From Mucilaginibacter phenanthrenivorans (GTDB taxonomy: Bacteria > Bacteroidota > Bacteroidia > Sphingobacteriales > Sphingobacteriaceae): 64,000 nucleotides of DNA. The stretch is taken from NCBI RefSeq assembly GCF_024721155.1, contig NZ_JAHVAP010000019.1:32319-96318 (forward strand), written 5' to 3'. Below are positions 53,323 through 62,399 of this stretch, one piece after another. A program made the position numbers and the translations under genes. Numbering within the stretch: the stretch's first letter is position 1; each line of letters begins with the position of its first letter. A model generated the notes under the pieces. The model saw only the letters and a program-made list of their open reading frames with translations. It had not been told where the DNA came from and did no database searches.

Positions 53323-54540
53323 TTATGCAGATAACACTACCGCAGGTTTAACATCTTCCTTTTCCAACTGCATCTCCGGCTTCGGTTTGTTCTTAGGCTT
53401 CATACCAAACAAAAACCTTGTCAAAGCATACGGGCGGATAAACAGGTGATAGATCAGCACACTTACAAAGAAAGTGATCCCAACCGTATAAATATATTTC
53501 GACAGGATGCTTTCATTTTGAGTTTGCACGATGTAATAAGCCACCAGCACGATCACCGTTTGATGCAGAATGTAGAACGGATACACTGCCTGGTTCAGGT
53601 AATTAAGTATGGCGTGCTTGCGATTGAGGTAATGCTTACCGTAGCCCACCAATGCCAGTACCCATCCCCAGGCAATTGTTGGCCTTAAGGCTATAAACAA
53701 ATAATTGAATAAGCTGCCTTGAAATGGCCAGTTCGCATACCCTGGCTCAGCTTTATTCCACCTCATGCATTCCCATATCATCAAGGTCAAAAACCCTGTA
53801 CTCAAAGCAAAGCGGCGGTTGCGTTCCAGGCTGTCCATAAGCTTAGGCTGTAAGATGCAGATAAAGCCCGCCAGCAGGAACAGCAGCCAATACACAAAGT
53901 AGCAGCCATCATGTGCCAGGTCGTTGGTTTCGGGTAATTTATCGCTCAGCAGTGTAAACCATATAATACCGGGCAACATCAGCACATAAACCCATTTACC
54001 GTTTGCCAGAGCAGCCAGTTTTTGTTTAAAGGCCGCACTTTTGGGTGATATCATCCAGGCAAACATGGGTGCAAATATCAAATCGTAAATAAACAGGTAG
54101 GCAATAAACCACAGATGGTGCCAGCTAAAGCTGCCGCCTTTTGGATAGGGCACAAAGTTAAATACACTTGGATACCAGTCCCAAAAACTGCCTTTGTAAC
54201 CTTGCGTCAACCGTTCCATATAAATTTGCGGTGGCACAATGATGAACATGCCCACCAGCAAGGGTATAAAAAGCCTGCGGAAACGTAAGCTGATGAAGCT
54301 TAAGGTAGATCGCCGCTGCATCATGTAATAGCTTACTGTACCTGAAATGAAAAAGAGCAGCGGCATGCGAAAAAGGTGCAAAAAATGATTTGATTCCATC
54401 ATCAGGTTGCTGGTTTCGTGGTTCTTGATATGCCAGCCATCCTCGGCTACATAAGGCATAGCCGAATGAAAAAATAATACACCCAGTATGGATAAGATCC
54501 TTAACCAGTCGAGATAGGTTTGGCGTTGTGTGGTTTCCAT
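53323..54540 (-). CDS. acyltransferase 3-family membrane protein
   Basis: 405 residues from ATG 54540; a longer frame to 54603 adds an unlikely start. About ten membrane segments, with family features YLDWLRILSILGVLFFHSAMP near the start (the catalytic His of the H-x-x-x-P type) and LRPTIAWGWVLALVG later. Acyltransferases of this type modify surface glycans, lipids or antibiotics; the target is unknown. Divergent to the serine hydrolase. Confidence 0.9.
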   Translation of the reverse strand: METTQRQTYLDWLRILSILGVLFFHSAMPYVAEDGWHIKNHETSNLMMESNHFLHLFRMPLLFFISGTVSYYMMQRRSTLSFISLRFRRLFIPLLVGMFIIVPPQIYMERLTQGYKGSFWDWYPSVFNFVPYPKGGSFSWHHLWFIAYLFIYDLIFAPMFAWMISPKSAAFKQKLAALANGKWVYVLMLPGIIWFTLLSDKLPETNDLAHDGCYFVYWLLFLLAGFICILQPKLMDSLERNRRFALSTGFLTLMIWECMRWNKAEPGYANWPFQGSLFNYLFIALRPTIAWGWVLALVGYGKHYLNRKHAILNYLNQAVYPFYILHQTVIVLVAYYIVQTQNESILSKYIYTVGITFFVSVLIYHLFIRPYALTRFLFGMKPKNKPKPEMQLEKEDVKPAVVLSA

Positions 54541-54683
54541 GGTTTGTTGTTTTTTATGTAAAGAAACCATGTCACAGCCACCTGCTAAAACTATTTTGAC
54601 CACAAGCCATTTTTCGGTGACCAGCGGACAAAATCATGTTACCTTTAACGTTAATTTTGTAGCGTAATAACCAAATATTAAAA

Positions 54684-55691
54684 ATGAAGAATATAAAACC
54701 CCTGCTTACATTCTTATTTTGTGCGATAATAGGCGCCGGCCATGCTCAAATAAATATCGATACGGCTGCTGTTGTAAAAAATAACAAGCAGTTATACGCA
54801 ATAGTGGTAACACAAAATGACGAGGTGACCTATAGCCATTATTATAACGGTAAATCGGCAACAGACCTATTCAATAACCAATCGCTTACAAAAAGTGTAA
54901 TGTCATTATTAATTGGGATAGCTATTGACAAAGGTTATATAACATCTGTTGATGAAAAGATCATAAATTTCTTCCCGCAATTAGCGCAGGACACCGATAA
55001 ACGCAAACAAGACATTACCATACGCCAGATCATGAACCAGGCGTCCGGCCTGTGGCATGAGGACCTGGGCCCCCATGGCAACCTGGGTAAATACCTAAGC
55101 TTTGCTGATCCATCAGGCTATGTACTGCATGCGCCGCTGGTGAGCCAACCGGGGAAGATCTTTCAATACAACAACGCTGCGTCGCATCTCCTCTCGGTAA
55201 TACTTACAAAAGCTACCGGGATGAATACGTTTGAATTTGCCTATAAGTACCTGTTCGACCCGCTGGAAATCAATGAAGTAAAATGGGGTAAGATGCGAGA
55301 TGGCTATTACGATGGCTGCGGCTTGCTGAGCGTTCAACTGCGTACTGCGGACATGAACAAGCTAACCTCTTTACTGCTTCACAGGGGTAAACTAAACGGT
55401 AAATATATTGTGTCTGAAAAATGGGTGAATCAGCTGCTTCGCCCTATAATCTATAATGGCACTAATTGGGGGTTTCCGGGATCGATCTATTCCCTGTGCT
55501 TCTATCATTATGACTATGAAGGCCAGCCCATAACTTATGCCCTTGGCTGGGGCGGCCAGTATTCATTTGTTATTCCCGGTAAAAATGCGGTGATTACAGT
55601 TAATGAAAGGGTGGATGATGCTACCGCGATAAAAGCAGCCAGCGTGTTTTTGGACAAAATTTTCCCGCTCATTTATCATCAGCTACACTAG
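54684..55691 (+). CDS. serine hydrolase (beta-lactamase / class C family), exported
   Basis: 335 residues with a signal peptide (LLTFLFCAIIGAGHAQ). Catalytic SxxK is Ser67-Lys70 (SLTKSVM), YxN is Tyr162 (YNNAAS), and the third motif reads GWGGQ in place of HxG. Such proteins are DD-peptidases, esterases or beta-lactamase-like proteins; beta-lactamase activity is not shown here. Its 3' end overlaps the kinase gene of the Kai operon by nine bases, convergently. Confidence 0.88.
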   Translation: MKNIKPLLTFLFCAIIGAGHAQINIDTAAVVKNNKQLYAIVVTQNDEVTYSHYYNGKSATDLFNNQSLTKSVMSLLIGIAIDKGYITSVDEKIINFFPQLAQDTDKRKQDITIRQIMNQASGLWHEDLGPHGNLGKYLSFADPSGYVLHAPLVSQPGKIFQYNNAASHLLSVILTKATGMNTFEFAYKYLFDPLEINEVKWGKMRDGYYDGCGLLSVQLRTADMNKLTSLLLHRGKLNGKYIVSEKWVNQLLRPIIYNGTNWGFPGSIYSLCFYHYDYEGQPITYALGWGGQYSFVIPGKNAVITVNERVDDATAIKAASVFLDKIFPLIYHQLH

Positions 55692-57347
55692 TGGCAGCTC
55701 AAAATAAAAAGTTGATCCCTTGCCGCTTTCACTTTCAACCCCAATTTCTCCATTATGATAATTGATGATCTCTGCGGAGATGTAAAGACCCATACCGAGG
55801 CCGCTTGTCATGTGCTTTTTATCTTCAACGCGATAAAAGCGCTCAAATATGCGGTCTTTCTGCTCGTCTGATAGCCCTATACCATAATCGGTTACGGCAA
55901 CCCGTACAAAGCCATTTTCTGCCGTAGTCTGAATGATCACATCCTTATTTTTAGGGGAGTATTTTACCGCGTTACCAATAAGGTTATTTAAAACCTGTTC
56001 CAGTCGCTCCGCGTTGCCATTGATCAGGTAATCGTGGCCGTCGCGTATAATGAAGTTATATTCGGGGTAAATGTGCGCAGCGTTTTCAACGGCGGTTTTT
56101 ACCAGGTCGGTTAAATTAACCTTTGTAAAGGCGTATTCCAGCTTACCCGCCTGAATCTTGCTGACGTCGAGCAGGTCGTTTATCAGGCGCTGCAGTTTAT
56201 TTACAGCGCTATTCGCCCTCTCTACATATTGTTTAACAGAGCCAGGCATATCATCCTTTTTGTAGGAAGATATCAATTGAAGATAGCCCTTTAAACTGGT
56301 TAATGGTGTCTTCAACTCATGGCTTGCAATACCAATAAACTCATCCTTGCGGTCCATTTCCTTCTTCTGGTCCTCTATATCGGTAGCTGTGCCCACCCAA
56401 AAAGCAATCTCGTCCTGTTCGTCACGTAAGGGGATAGCCCGGTTTAAATGCCAGCGATAGGCGCCGTCTGATCCTCTTTTATAGCGGTTCTCCACCTCGA
56501 AGATTTGACCCGATTTCAGAGATGCCTTAAACCTATCCATTGTAAGCTGAAGATCGTCGGGATGAATGGTTTTTTCCCATCCATATTTCCTGGTATCCTC
56601 TGCACTCAGTCCGGTATAGGTATACCATTGCTGGTTAAAATAGTCAACCTCGCCGTTTGGCAGGTTGGTCCACGTCATTTGCGGAATGTTGTTAGCCAGG
56701 TATTTAAAGTGCTCCCGGCTTACAAAAAGTTCGTTTGTGCGGTGCTTAACCGTATCTTCCAATTCATTATTCAACTTTTCGGTAGCTAAATGCGCTGCAG
56801 CCAGTTGTAGGTTTTTTATTTTAAGCTGATTCTCAGTTTCCTTTAATTTGGTCAGATCGGTTAGGATCAGGCTCAGTGCAACCCCTTCGTCGAGTTCAAG
56901 GGTGTTGCATGAAATAAAGCAGGGTACCGTATGTCCGTCGGTGTTTATAAGGTAAATCTCTTCCTTACAATCCTCCTCCCAGGCGTTGGCAATTACTTCG
57001 TCATAAACATTGCGCGATTCTTCGGCTATGAAATCACTAAAATGCAGGCCAATGGTTTTTTCGAGCGGCATGCCTACCATCGCGGCAAAGCGCGAATTAT
57101 TGTAAAGGATCAGTCCCTCGCGGTTAATGGTAACCGCCCCTTCATTCATCTTTTCAATAAACACGCGGTAGGTTTGATCGGCAGTTTTAAGCGTATACAA
57201 CTGGTGCCCCTCGCCATCATTAACTATAAGCGCATCAACCTGCCCGGTACGTATAGCATCGATCGTATCGTTGGCTTCATCCAACTGCATCTGAAGCTCA
57301 TTGTATTCGGCCAATAGTTGGTCATATGTCTTTTTTACATCTTCCAT
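55683..57347 (-). CDS. PAS-domain sensor histidine kinase (Kai-operon kinase)
   Basis: 554 residues. A coiled-coil start (LAEYNELQMQLDEANDTIDA) precedes two PAS domains (about 65-185 and 215-335, the second with PAC-like RYKRGSDGAYRWHLNR). HisKA carries His343 (IGIASHELKTPLTS), and the ATPase part has NLIGNAVKYSPKN, DYGIGL and GLGMGLYIS. No membrane segments, so it is cytosolic. The ATG lies four bases after the second KaiB stop, so it is the last gene of the operon. It is not SasA-like, as no KaiB-type domain is attached. Likely the output kinase of the KaiBC module (inference). Confidence 0.93.
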   Translation of the reverse strand: MEDVKKTYDQLLAEYNELQMQLDEANDTIDAIRTGQVDALIVNDGEGHQLYTLKTADQTYRVFIEKMNEGAVTINREGLILYNNSRFAAMVGMPLEKTIGLHFSDFIAEESRNVYDEVIANAWEEDCKEEIYLINTDGHTVPCFISCNTLELDEGVALSLILTDLTKLKETENQLKIKNLQLAAAHLATEKLNNELEDTVKHRTNELFVSREHFKYLANNIPQMTWTNLPNGEVDYFNQQWYTYTGLSAEDTRKYGWEKTIHPDDLQLTMDRFKASLKSGQIFEVENRYKRGSDGAYRWHLNRAIPLRDEQDEIAFWVGTATDIEDQKKEMDRKDEFIGIASHELKTPLTSLKGYLQLISSYKKDDMPGSVKQYVERANSAVNKLQRLINDLLDVSKIQAGKLEYAFTKVNLTDLVKTAVENAAHIYPEYNFIIRDGHDYLINGNAERLEQVLNNLIGNAVKYSPKNKDVIIQTTAENGFVRVAVTDYGIGLSDEQKDRIFERFYRVEDKKHMTSGLGMGLYISAEIINYHNGEIGVESESGKGSTFYFELPLV

Positions 57348-57351
57348 ATTA

Positions 57352-57675
57352 CTACACAGCTGATAAGTTTAGCCCCCGCTTTACCTTTTCGGTGTCAGAC
57401 ATGTCACCAATCAGCCTGCGCTGTGGTAGAGGGCTTACTTTTACAAGCATTGGTAATGCTATAATCTGTTCTTTTTCGGCTATTAATCTTTGCTGATAAA
57501 CATCTATAATTTCCAGTTCATACCTATCCTTCAGGTACGTTTCGCAAAACTCCTTTATGTTTGATATGGCACGGGTTGAATTAGGCGTAGCACCGGTTAC
57601 AAATAAGCGCAACCTGTAAATGTCATCGTCTTCCACATCATTTTTATATGCGGGCATTCCTGGCTGCTTTGTCAT
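57352..57675 (-). CDS. kaiB: KaiB-family protein, second copy
   Basis: 107 residues. Family pattern: LRLFVTGATPNSTRAISNIKEF, ELEIIDVYQQRLIAEKEQIIALPMLVK (thioredoxin-fold, with the Pro-rich turn) and RRLIGDMSDTEKVKRGL. It has an acidic N-terminal extension (AYKNDVEDDDIY) that the first copy lacks. KaiB proteins bind KaiC and control its phosphorylation cycle by fold switching. It starts five bases after the first copy's stop. Confidence 0.9.
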   Translation of the reverse strand: MTKQPGMPAYKNDVEDDDIYRLRLFVTGATPNSTRAISNIKEFCETYLKDRYELEIIDVYQQRLIAEKEQIIALPMLVKVSPLPQRRLIGDMSDTEKVKRGLNLSAV

Positions 57676-57680
57676 TATGA

Positions 57681-57980
57681 TTATCCGTTAGCTATGGTTG
57701 GTCGTATGTTTAGTCCTACCAAAACTTTTTCTTCGTTTGAGAGGTCGCCGATAATTTTACGGATCGGCTCCGGAACTTTACGAACCAGCGTTGGTACGGC
57801 AAAAATCTGGTCGCCTTCAGCCAGCTGTGGCTTGATCAGCAGGTCAATTACTTCAATTTTGTATTCGCCTTCCAAATACTCCTCACAATATTTTTGCAGG
57901 TTATGCAAAGCCGTCTGCGACTTTGCGGTTTTCCCGGCGATGTATAACCTTAACTCGTATTTATACTTTTTTGTTTCCAT
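57681..57980 (-). CDS. kaiB: KaiB-family protein, first copy
   Basis: 99 residues from ATG 57980 (METKKYKYELRLYIAGKT), chosen over ATG 58019 because the extension is within KaiC. Matches KaiB: LRLYIAGKTAKSQTALHNLQ, KIEVIDLLIKPQLAEGDQIFAVPTLVRK and RKIIGDLSNEEKVLVGL. It overlaps the kaiC end by about 20 bases, so translation is probably coupled. Shares the fold-switching element pattern of cyanobacterial KaiB; the two copies here differ, so they may bind different KaiC states or partners (inference). Confidence 0.92.
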   Translation of the reverse strand: METKKYKYELRLYIAGKTAKSQTALHNLQKYCEEYLEGEYKIEVIDLLIKPQLAEGDQIFAVPTLVRKVPEPIRKIIGDLSNEEKVLVGLNIRPTIANG

Positions 57981-59724
57981 TATTATTGCCTTTCGGGCCC
58001 GGCATATTATCTTCACCACGATGCAACTTCAGCATCTCCTGGCGATTTTCCTCCGTCACCCGTTTCACAAGGTCTTCTTCTATATAAATTTTATTCAATT
58101 CTTCTTCGGCCGACTCAAACTCGCTTTGTAAGCTGGCTATTTTTGCCTCAAGCACTTTCTTTTTGCGCAGTACTTCGCGGTCCTTCATGCTCATCGCATT
58201 AGTGCGCAGCACCTGGCCGGTTTGTTCATGCAATTTTTGTGCCTCCCTGGCCGAGCCGGTGAGCACACCTTCAGGGCCAAGGTATACTTCAACCAAATCA
58301 ATTCCCTTGTCGGTAATTATAAACTCCCTTACCTGGTTAGAATGCTTCATCCCGCGCGATTTCATGATGTACATGCCCCGATTTCGTTCGCCATTAAATT
58401 CAATATCACGAACCAATAACCAAGCATCGACTAAAGAAGATACACCCTCATCGGTTTGTTCGGTTACTACCGAGTTTAAAGTAAGGGCAGTAAATAATAC
58501 TGTGATTTGTTCCTCCTGCAAAAAGTCTATCAGCCTGATCAGCATTGCCTTTACTTCACTCACCGAACCCACTGTTATCAGGTTGGTGATCGGGTCGAGT
58601 ACAACTGCCTGCGGCTTAAACTTTTTTATCAGCTTGTGCATGGCTACTAAATGCTGCTCAAGTCCATGTAAGGTCGGTCGTGATGCCATAAATTGCAAAA
58701 GTCCGTTATTCACATGCTTTCTCAAGTCCATGCTAATAGAATGCATGTTGCGGATGATCTGGTTTGGCGATTCCTCAAATGCAAAATAAAGGCACTTTTG
58801 ATTTTTGTTACAAACCTCGTTGGCAAAACATGCTGCGATGCTTGTTTTACCTGTACCTGCGGTACCTGATACCAAAATGCTGCCGCCTTTAAAAAATCCA
58901 TGGCCACCTAACATTTTATCAAGCGCCGGAATTCCGGATGAAACTCTTTCGGACGATACCGCCTTTTCAAGCTTTAACGAGGTTACTGGCAATACGGAGA
59001 TCCCGTCCTCATCAATCATAAAGGGGTATTCGTTTGTGCCATGTACCGATCCGCGATATTTTACTATTCTTAAACGGCGGGTCGAGATCTGGTTGATCAC
59101 CCTGTGATCAAGCAATATAACACAGTCAGATACATACTCCTCCAGTCCCTGGCGGGTTAATGATGGGCCTTCGCCACGTTCGCCGGTAATAATTGCCGTA
59201 ACACCTTTTTCCTTTAACCACTGGAACAGCCTGCGCAACTCGGCGCGTAAAATGGCCTGGTTGGTTAAACCGGCAAAAAGGTTCTCGATAGTATCTAATA
59301 CTACCCGTTTTGCTCCAATGCTGTTTATCGCGTAATCGAGGCGGATAAACAAGCCGTCCAAATCGTATTCGCCGGTCTCCTCGATCTCACTTCGGTCGAT
59401 ATGGACATAGTCTATCTTTAGCTTTTTGTCTTTCTGAAGCTTATCCAGGTCAAAACCCAGCGAACCAACATTCATTGTTAGTTCCTGCGCTTTTTCTTCA
59501 AAGGCCATAAACACGCCGGGCTCGTTAAATTCTGTGGCGCCCCTCACAATAAATTCAAGCGACATTAATGTTTTCCCGCAGCCCGCCTCGCCGCAAACGA
59601 GCGATGGACGGCCCGATGGAATACCTCCGCCGGTTATTTCATCAAGCCCGGTAATACCCGTTTTTGTTTTTGGGATCTGCGTGTGGACCGATGTTTTCCT
59701 GTCTTTTCTATTTTCCTTTGCCAT
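57961..59724 (-). CDS. kaiC: KaiC-family double RecA ATPase/kinase
   Basis: 587 residues from ATG 59724; an in-frame TTG two codons upstream is also possible. CI domain: Walker A GEAGCGKT at 45-52, catalytic Glu pair at 76-77 (FEEKAQE). CII domain: Walker A GTAGTGKT at 287-294, Glu pair at 317-318 (FEESPNQ). The autophosphorylation segment reads GVSSLVDAW, so Ser429-Ser430 lie where cyanobacterial KaiC has Ser431-Thr432. A C-terminal extension of about 80 residues is coiled-coil-like (LEAKIASLQSEFESAEEEL). First gene of a kaiC-kaiB-kaiB-kinase operon; no kaiA is in the window. No clear promoter box was found upstream. Confidence 0.95.
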   Translation of the reverse strand: MAKENRKDRKTSVHTQIPKTKTGITGLDEITGGGIPSGRPSLVCGEAGCGKTLMSLEFIVRGATEFNEPGVFMAFEEKAQELTMNVGSLGFDLDKLQKDKKLKIDYVHIDRSEIEETGEYDLDGLFIRLDYAINSIGAKRVVLDTIENLFAGLTNQAILRAELRRLFQWLKEKGVTAIITGERGEGPSLTRQGLEEYVSDCVILLDHRVINQISTRRLRIVKYRGSVHGTNEYPFMIDEDGISVLPVTSLKLEKAVSSERVSSGIPALDKMLGGHGFFKGGSILVSGTAGTGKTSIAACFANEVCNKNQKCLYFAFEESPNQIIRNMHSISMDLRKHVNNGLLQFMASRPTLHGLEQHLVAMHKLIKKFKPQAVVLDPITNLITVGSVSEVKAMLIRLIDFLQEEQITVLFTALTLNSVVTEQTDEGVSSLVDAWLLVRDIEFNGERNRGMYIMKSRGMKHSNQVREFIITDKGIDLVEVYLGPEGVLTGSAREAQKLHEQTGQVLRTNAMSMKDREVLRKKKVLEAKIASLQSEFESAEEELNKIYIEEDLVKRVTEENRQEMLKLHRGEDNMPGPKGNNNGNKKV

Positions 59725-59933
59725 TACCAATAGCTTTTAAATCGTAAAAAGACCTTTATTTAGGTTTTAATATAATTTTTATATTAGAACTAAATATTGA
59801 GCATCTTTTTTTATATTAATAAGAGCAATAATAAAAAGTATGGGAAATTGTTTTTGAGAGTTTTAAATTATATAAAGCCGTTACACAATGCAATAAATAT
59901 TTAACCATAAAGATAATTATTAGCATATTGTTT

Positions 59934-59966
59934 AATAAAAAAAGCAATGCCGCCGGGCATTGCTTT
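59934..59966 (-). terminator. terminator after the DUF3078 gene (reverse strand)
   Basis: AAAAGCAATGCC / GGCATTGCTTTT with a four-base loop. On the reverse strand a run of seven T follows. It lies 35 bases after the DUF3078 stop. The rest of the 276 bp gap to kaiC is A/T-rich, with no further feature seen. Confidence 0.88.
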
Positions 59967-60000
59967 TCTGATTTTAGGGAAAATTTAGTGCTTGTACCGT

Positions 60001-60894
60001 TTAGAATTTATACGTTACGCCAGCTCCAAAAATCTGTTTTACCTGTAATAGCGAGTGGTATTCTGTTACACCGTTGCTTTGAACAGGTACTTTTGTATTA
60101 GGGTCGGAGATGAGTTCCAAACCTGCATTTACAGTTACCAGCTTGTTTACCTTCATGAAGATGTTCGCGGTATAATCCATGTAGATGTTACCAGGAGTTT
60201 TAAGGTAATTTGAGTATAATTTCAATATGTTCTCAAACGAAATATTCTCCACCAAATTTACTTTGTAGTAAGCATCCAAAGAGGCGCCGAATTCAAACAA
60301 GCTCTTTTTACCCGGCGTTACGCCAAATGAACCGATTGACGAAAGCGAATCGTTTTGAACAATGGTGATGCGTGCAGCGGCAGGTGATATGTTGATCCTG
60401 AAATTATCGGATTTTTTATAAGCAAAACCCGGCCCGAAGGTAAGGTTGGCAGGTGCAAAAGGGGCTGATATTAAAGTGCGGTTACCAAGGGCATCGTAGT
60501 TATAGCCTTTGGTAAACTGTGTTTGAAAGTTCATATAAAAGGTGTACAGCCAATATTTTGATGCCTGGCGACCAAGTAAGCTGTTTAAGATAATGCGGTC
60601 ATCATTTTTACGCCAGCCGGTACCGTTTTGCTTGCTGAGGCCATAACCTGCAATAGCTTTGTTATCCCAGCTCCATACGCCTTTTTTGTAGTTGAAATCG
60701 TAATCAAGCACAATGTTGGCTGCAACGGAGTTTACACCACCAGCTGCCCAGTTTGAAAATGAGCTTTGGTTTATCAGGAAGGTGTTTTGTCCGTGGATGG
60801 TCCAAAATTTAGTAGTGTCTTTAGGCGGCGTGGCCTGTGAATAGCCTGCAAGGCATATAAAAGTGAAGGCGGCAATTAATAAAATTTGTTTCAT
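60001..60894 (-). CDS. DUF3078 family protein
   Basis: 297 residues from ATG 60894 with a signal peptide (LLIAAFTFICLAGYSQ); the frame to 60927 is longer than needed. Beta-barrel-like pattern with FWTIHGQNTFLINQSSFSNW, then many aromatic alternating strands to the end (VKQIFGAGVTYKF). An outer-membrane protein in Bacteroidota of unknown function. It lies downstream of the Nramp-related gene, in the same direction, 81 bases after it. Confidence 0.88.
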   Translation of the reverse strand: MKQILLIAAFTFICLAGYSQATPPKDTTKFWTIHGQNTFLINQSSFSNWAAGGVNSVAANIVLDYDFNYKKGVWSWDNKAIAGYGLSKQNGTGWRKNDDRIILNSLLGRQASKYWLYTFYMNFQTQFTKGYNYDALGNRTLISAPFAPANLTFGPGFAYKKSDNFRINISPAAARITIVQNDSLSSIGSFGVTPGKKSLFEFGASLDAYYKVNLVENISFENILKLYSNYLKTPGNIYMDYTANIFMKVNKLVTVNAGLELISDPNTKVPVQSNGVTEYHSLLQVKQIFGAGVTYKF

Positions 60895-60975
60895 AAGGGC
60901 TTGGTTAAATAATTTATCCTGCCGCAAATTTATAAATCATTTTTAAAAACCCGACGCAACAAATGCATTACAGGG

Positions 60976-62268
60976 CTAAAGAATGGTATAAAACATCGCT
61001 ATTGCTGCAGCCGCCATCGCTCCAAAAGCTACCCAAAGTATGGTTTTTGAAAGCCACCCGCTTTTAAATTCACCCATTATTTTTTCATCGCCCGAGATCT
61101 TAACTACTAAAAATAAAAGCGGAACTGCTGCCACGCCATTCAATACAGCCGCATAAACGAGTGCCTTTACAGGGTCTATCCCGATGAAATTCAATATCAA
61201 TCCAACAACAGTAGCTGCAATAATAACGGTGTAAAAACCTTTTGCCTTGTTCAGCTTTAAATTCAGGCTGGCCTTCCAGTTAAAGGCTTCAGCTACCGAG
61301 TAAGCTGCCGACCCGGAAAGCACCGGGACAGCGAGCATTCCCAGGCCAATAATGCCAATTGAAAATATGAGCTTTGATAAAAAACCTGCGTTCGGAAAAC
61401 TGTGTACCAATGGCTCAATGGCCTTTGCGGCATCGGCAGCGGTTTTAACATCGTGTACCCCGCTGTTGTGCAGAACGGTGGCGCCTACTACAATTATACT
61501 CCAGGTGGCAAACTCAGAAAAGATCATTCCGAAGTTATTGTCAATCCGCATCCGTTTAATGCTCATCTGGCTTATAGCCGGTTTGCTGCCTTTTTTTACA
61601 AGATGCCTTTTCTTATCTTCCTCTACTTCCTGCGAGGCTTCCCAAAAAAACATGTAAGGCGATATAGTTGTACCCAATACGCCGGTTATGATAAAAAAGA
61701 ACGCAAACGAGAATTCAAAATGCGGGACTATTGAGGCCTTCAAAATAGTTGCCCATGGTTGATGGACAATAAATACGGTAATAGGGTAGGCCAGCAGCGT
61801 TATTGCCAGCCATTTTAATATTCTTGAATAAACTCTATAGTTCGTAAAAACCTCGAGCAGTAAAATAATGGCAGTGAATACCAGGGTTAGCACAATAAAC
61901 GGAACAGGCACCAGCAACTGCGCTGCAGAGGCCATTGCGCCAAGGTCGGCACCGATGTTGATAACGTTGGCGACCACTACCAGCGATACCACCGCATACA
62001 AAACTCCGCGACTATATTTTTCCTTAACCAGTGTTGTAATTCCCTTACCGGTAACCAGGCCAATGCGTGCACAGGCCTCCTGAACGGCTGTCATGAGCGG
62101 GAGCATATAAAGCGCCGTCCAAAGCTGTCCGTAGCCAAACTGGGCACCGGTTTGTGAATAGGTTGCTATCCCTGACGGGTCATCATCAGCAGCACCGGTA
62201 ACTAAACCCGGGCCAAGAATGCGCCAAAAGCCTTTGATTTTTGCGGCGGTCTCCGTTTTTCTTTTCAT
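60976..62268 (-). CDS. Nramp-related divalent metal transporter
   Basis: 430 residues with about eleven membrane segments. TM1 reads ADDDPSGIATYSQTGAQFG where classical Nramp has DPGN. TM6 reads GTTISPYMFFWEASQEVEE where Nramp has the metal-binding MPH. So both metal-coordinating positions of canonical Mn/Fe transporters are changed. This matches Nramp-related groups suggested to carry other metals such as Mg (inference). No regulator is next to it; DUF3078 follows. Confidence 0.88.
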   Translation of the reverse strand: MKRKTETAAKIKGFWRILGPGLVTGAADDDPSGIATYSQTGAQFGYGQLWTALYMLPLMTAVQEACARIGLVTGKGITTLVKEKYSRGVLYAVVSLVVVANVINIGADLGAMASAAQLLVPVPFIVLTLVFTAIILLLEVFTNYRVYSRILKWLAITLLAYPITVFIVHQPWATILKASIVPHFEFSFAFFFIITGVLGTTISPYMFFWEASQEVEEDKKRHLVKKGSKPAISQMSIKRMRIDNNFGMIFSEFATWSIIVVGATVLHNSGVHDVKTAADAAKAIEPLVHSFPNAGFLSKLIFSIGIIGLGMLAVPVLSGSAAYSVAEAFNWKASLNLKLNKAKGFYTVIIAATVVGLILNFIGIDPVKALVYAAVLNGVAAVPLLFLVVKISGDEKIMGEFKSGWLSKTILWVAFGAMAAAAIAMFYTIL

Positions 62269-62399
62269 TTTAAATGAATGATTGGTTGAAGTTAAGCCGT
62301 TTATTCCGCTTTATTGTAAAACTTGTCGGCAAATTACTTTTGGTTTACAGTTTAACTGCTTAATTTCATGGTTTTTAATAATAAGGCGATATTATACCT

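Noticed and set aside
54684..55691. Serine hydrolase as the beta-lactamase controlled by the BlaI gene
   Set aside because: It lies over 20 kb away with no shared operator seen and lacks the HxG/KTG motif of a true beta-lactamase.
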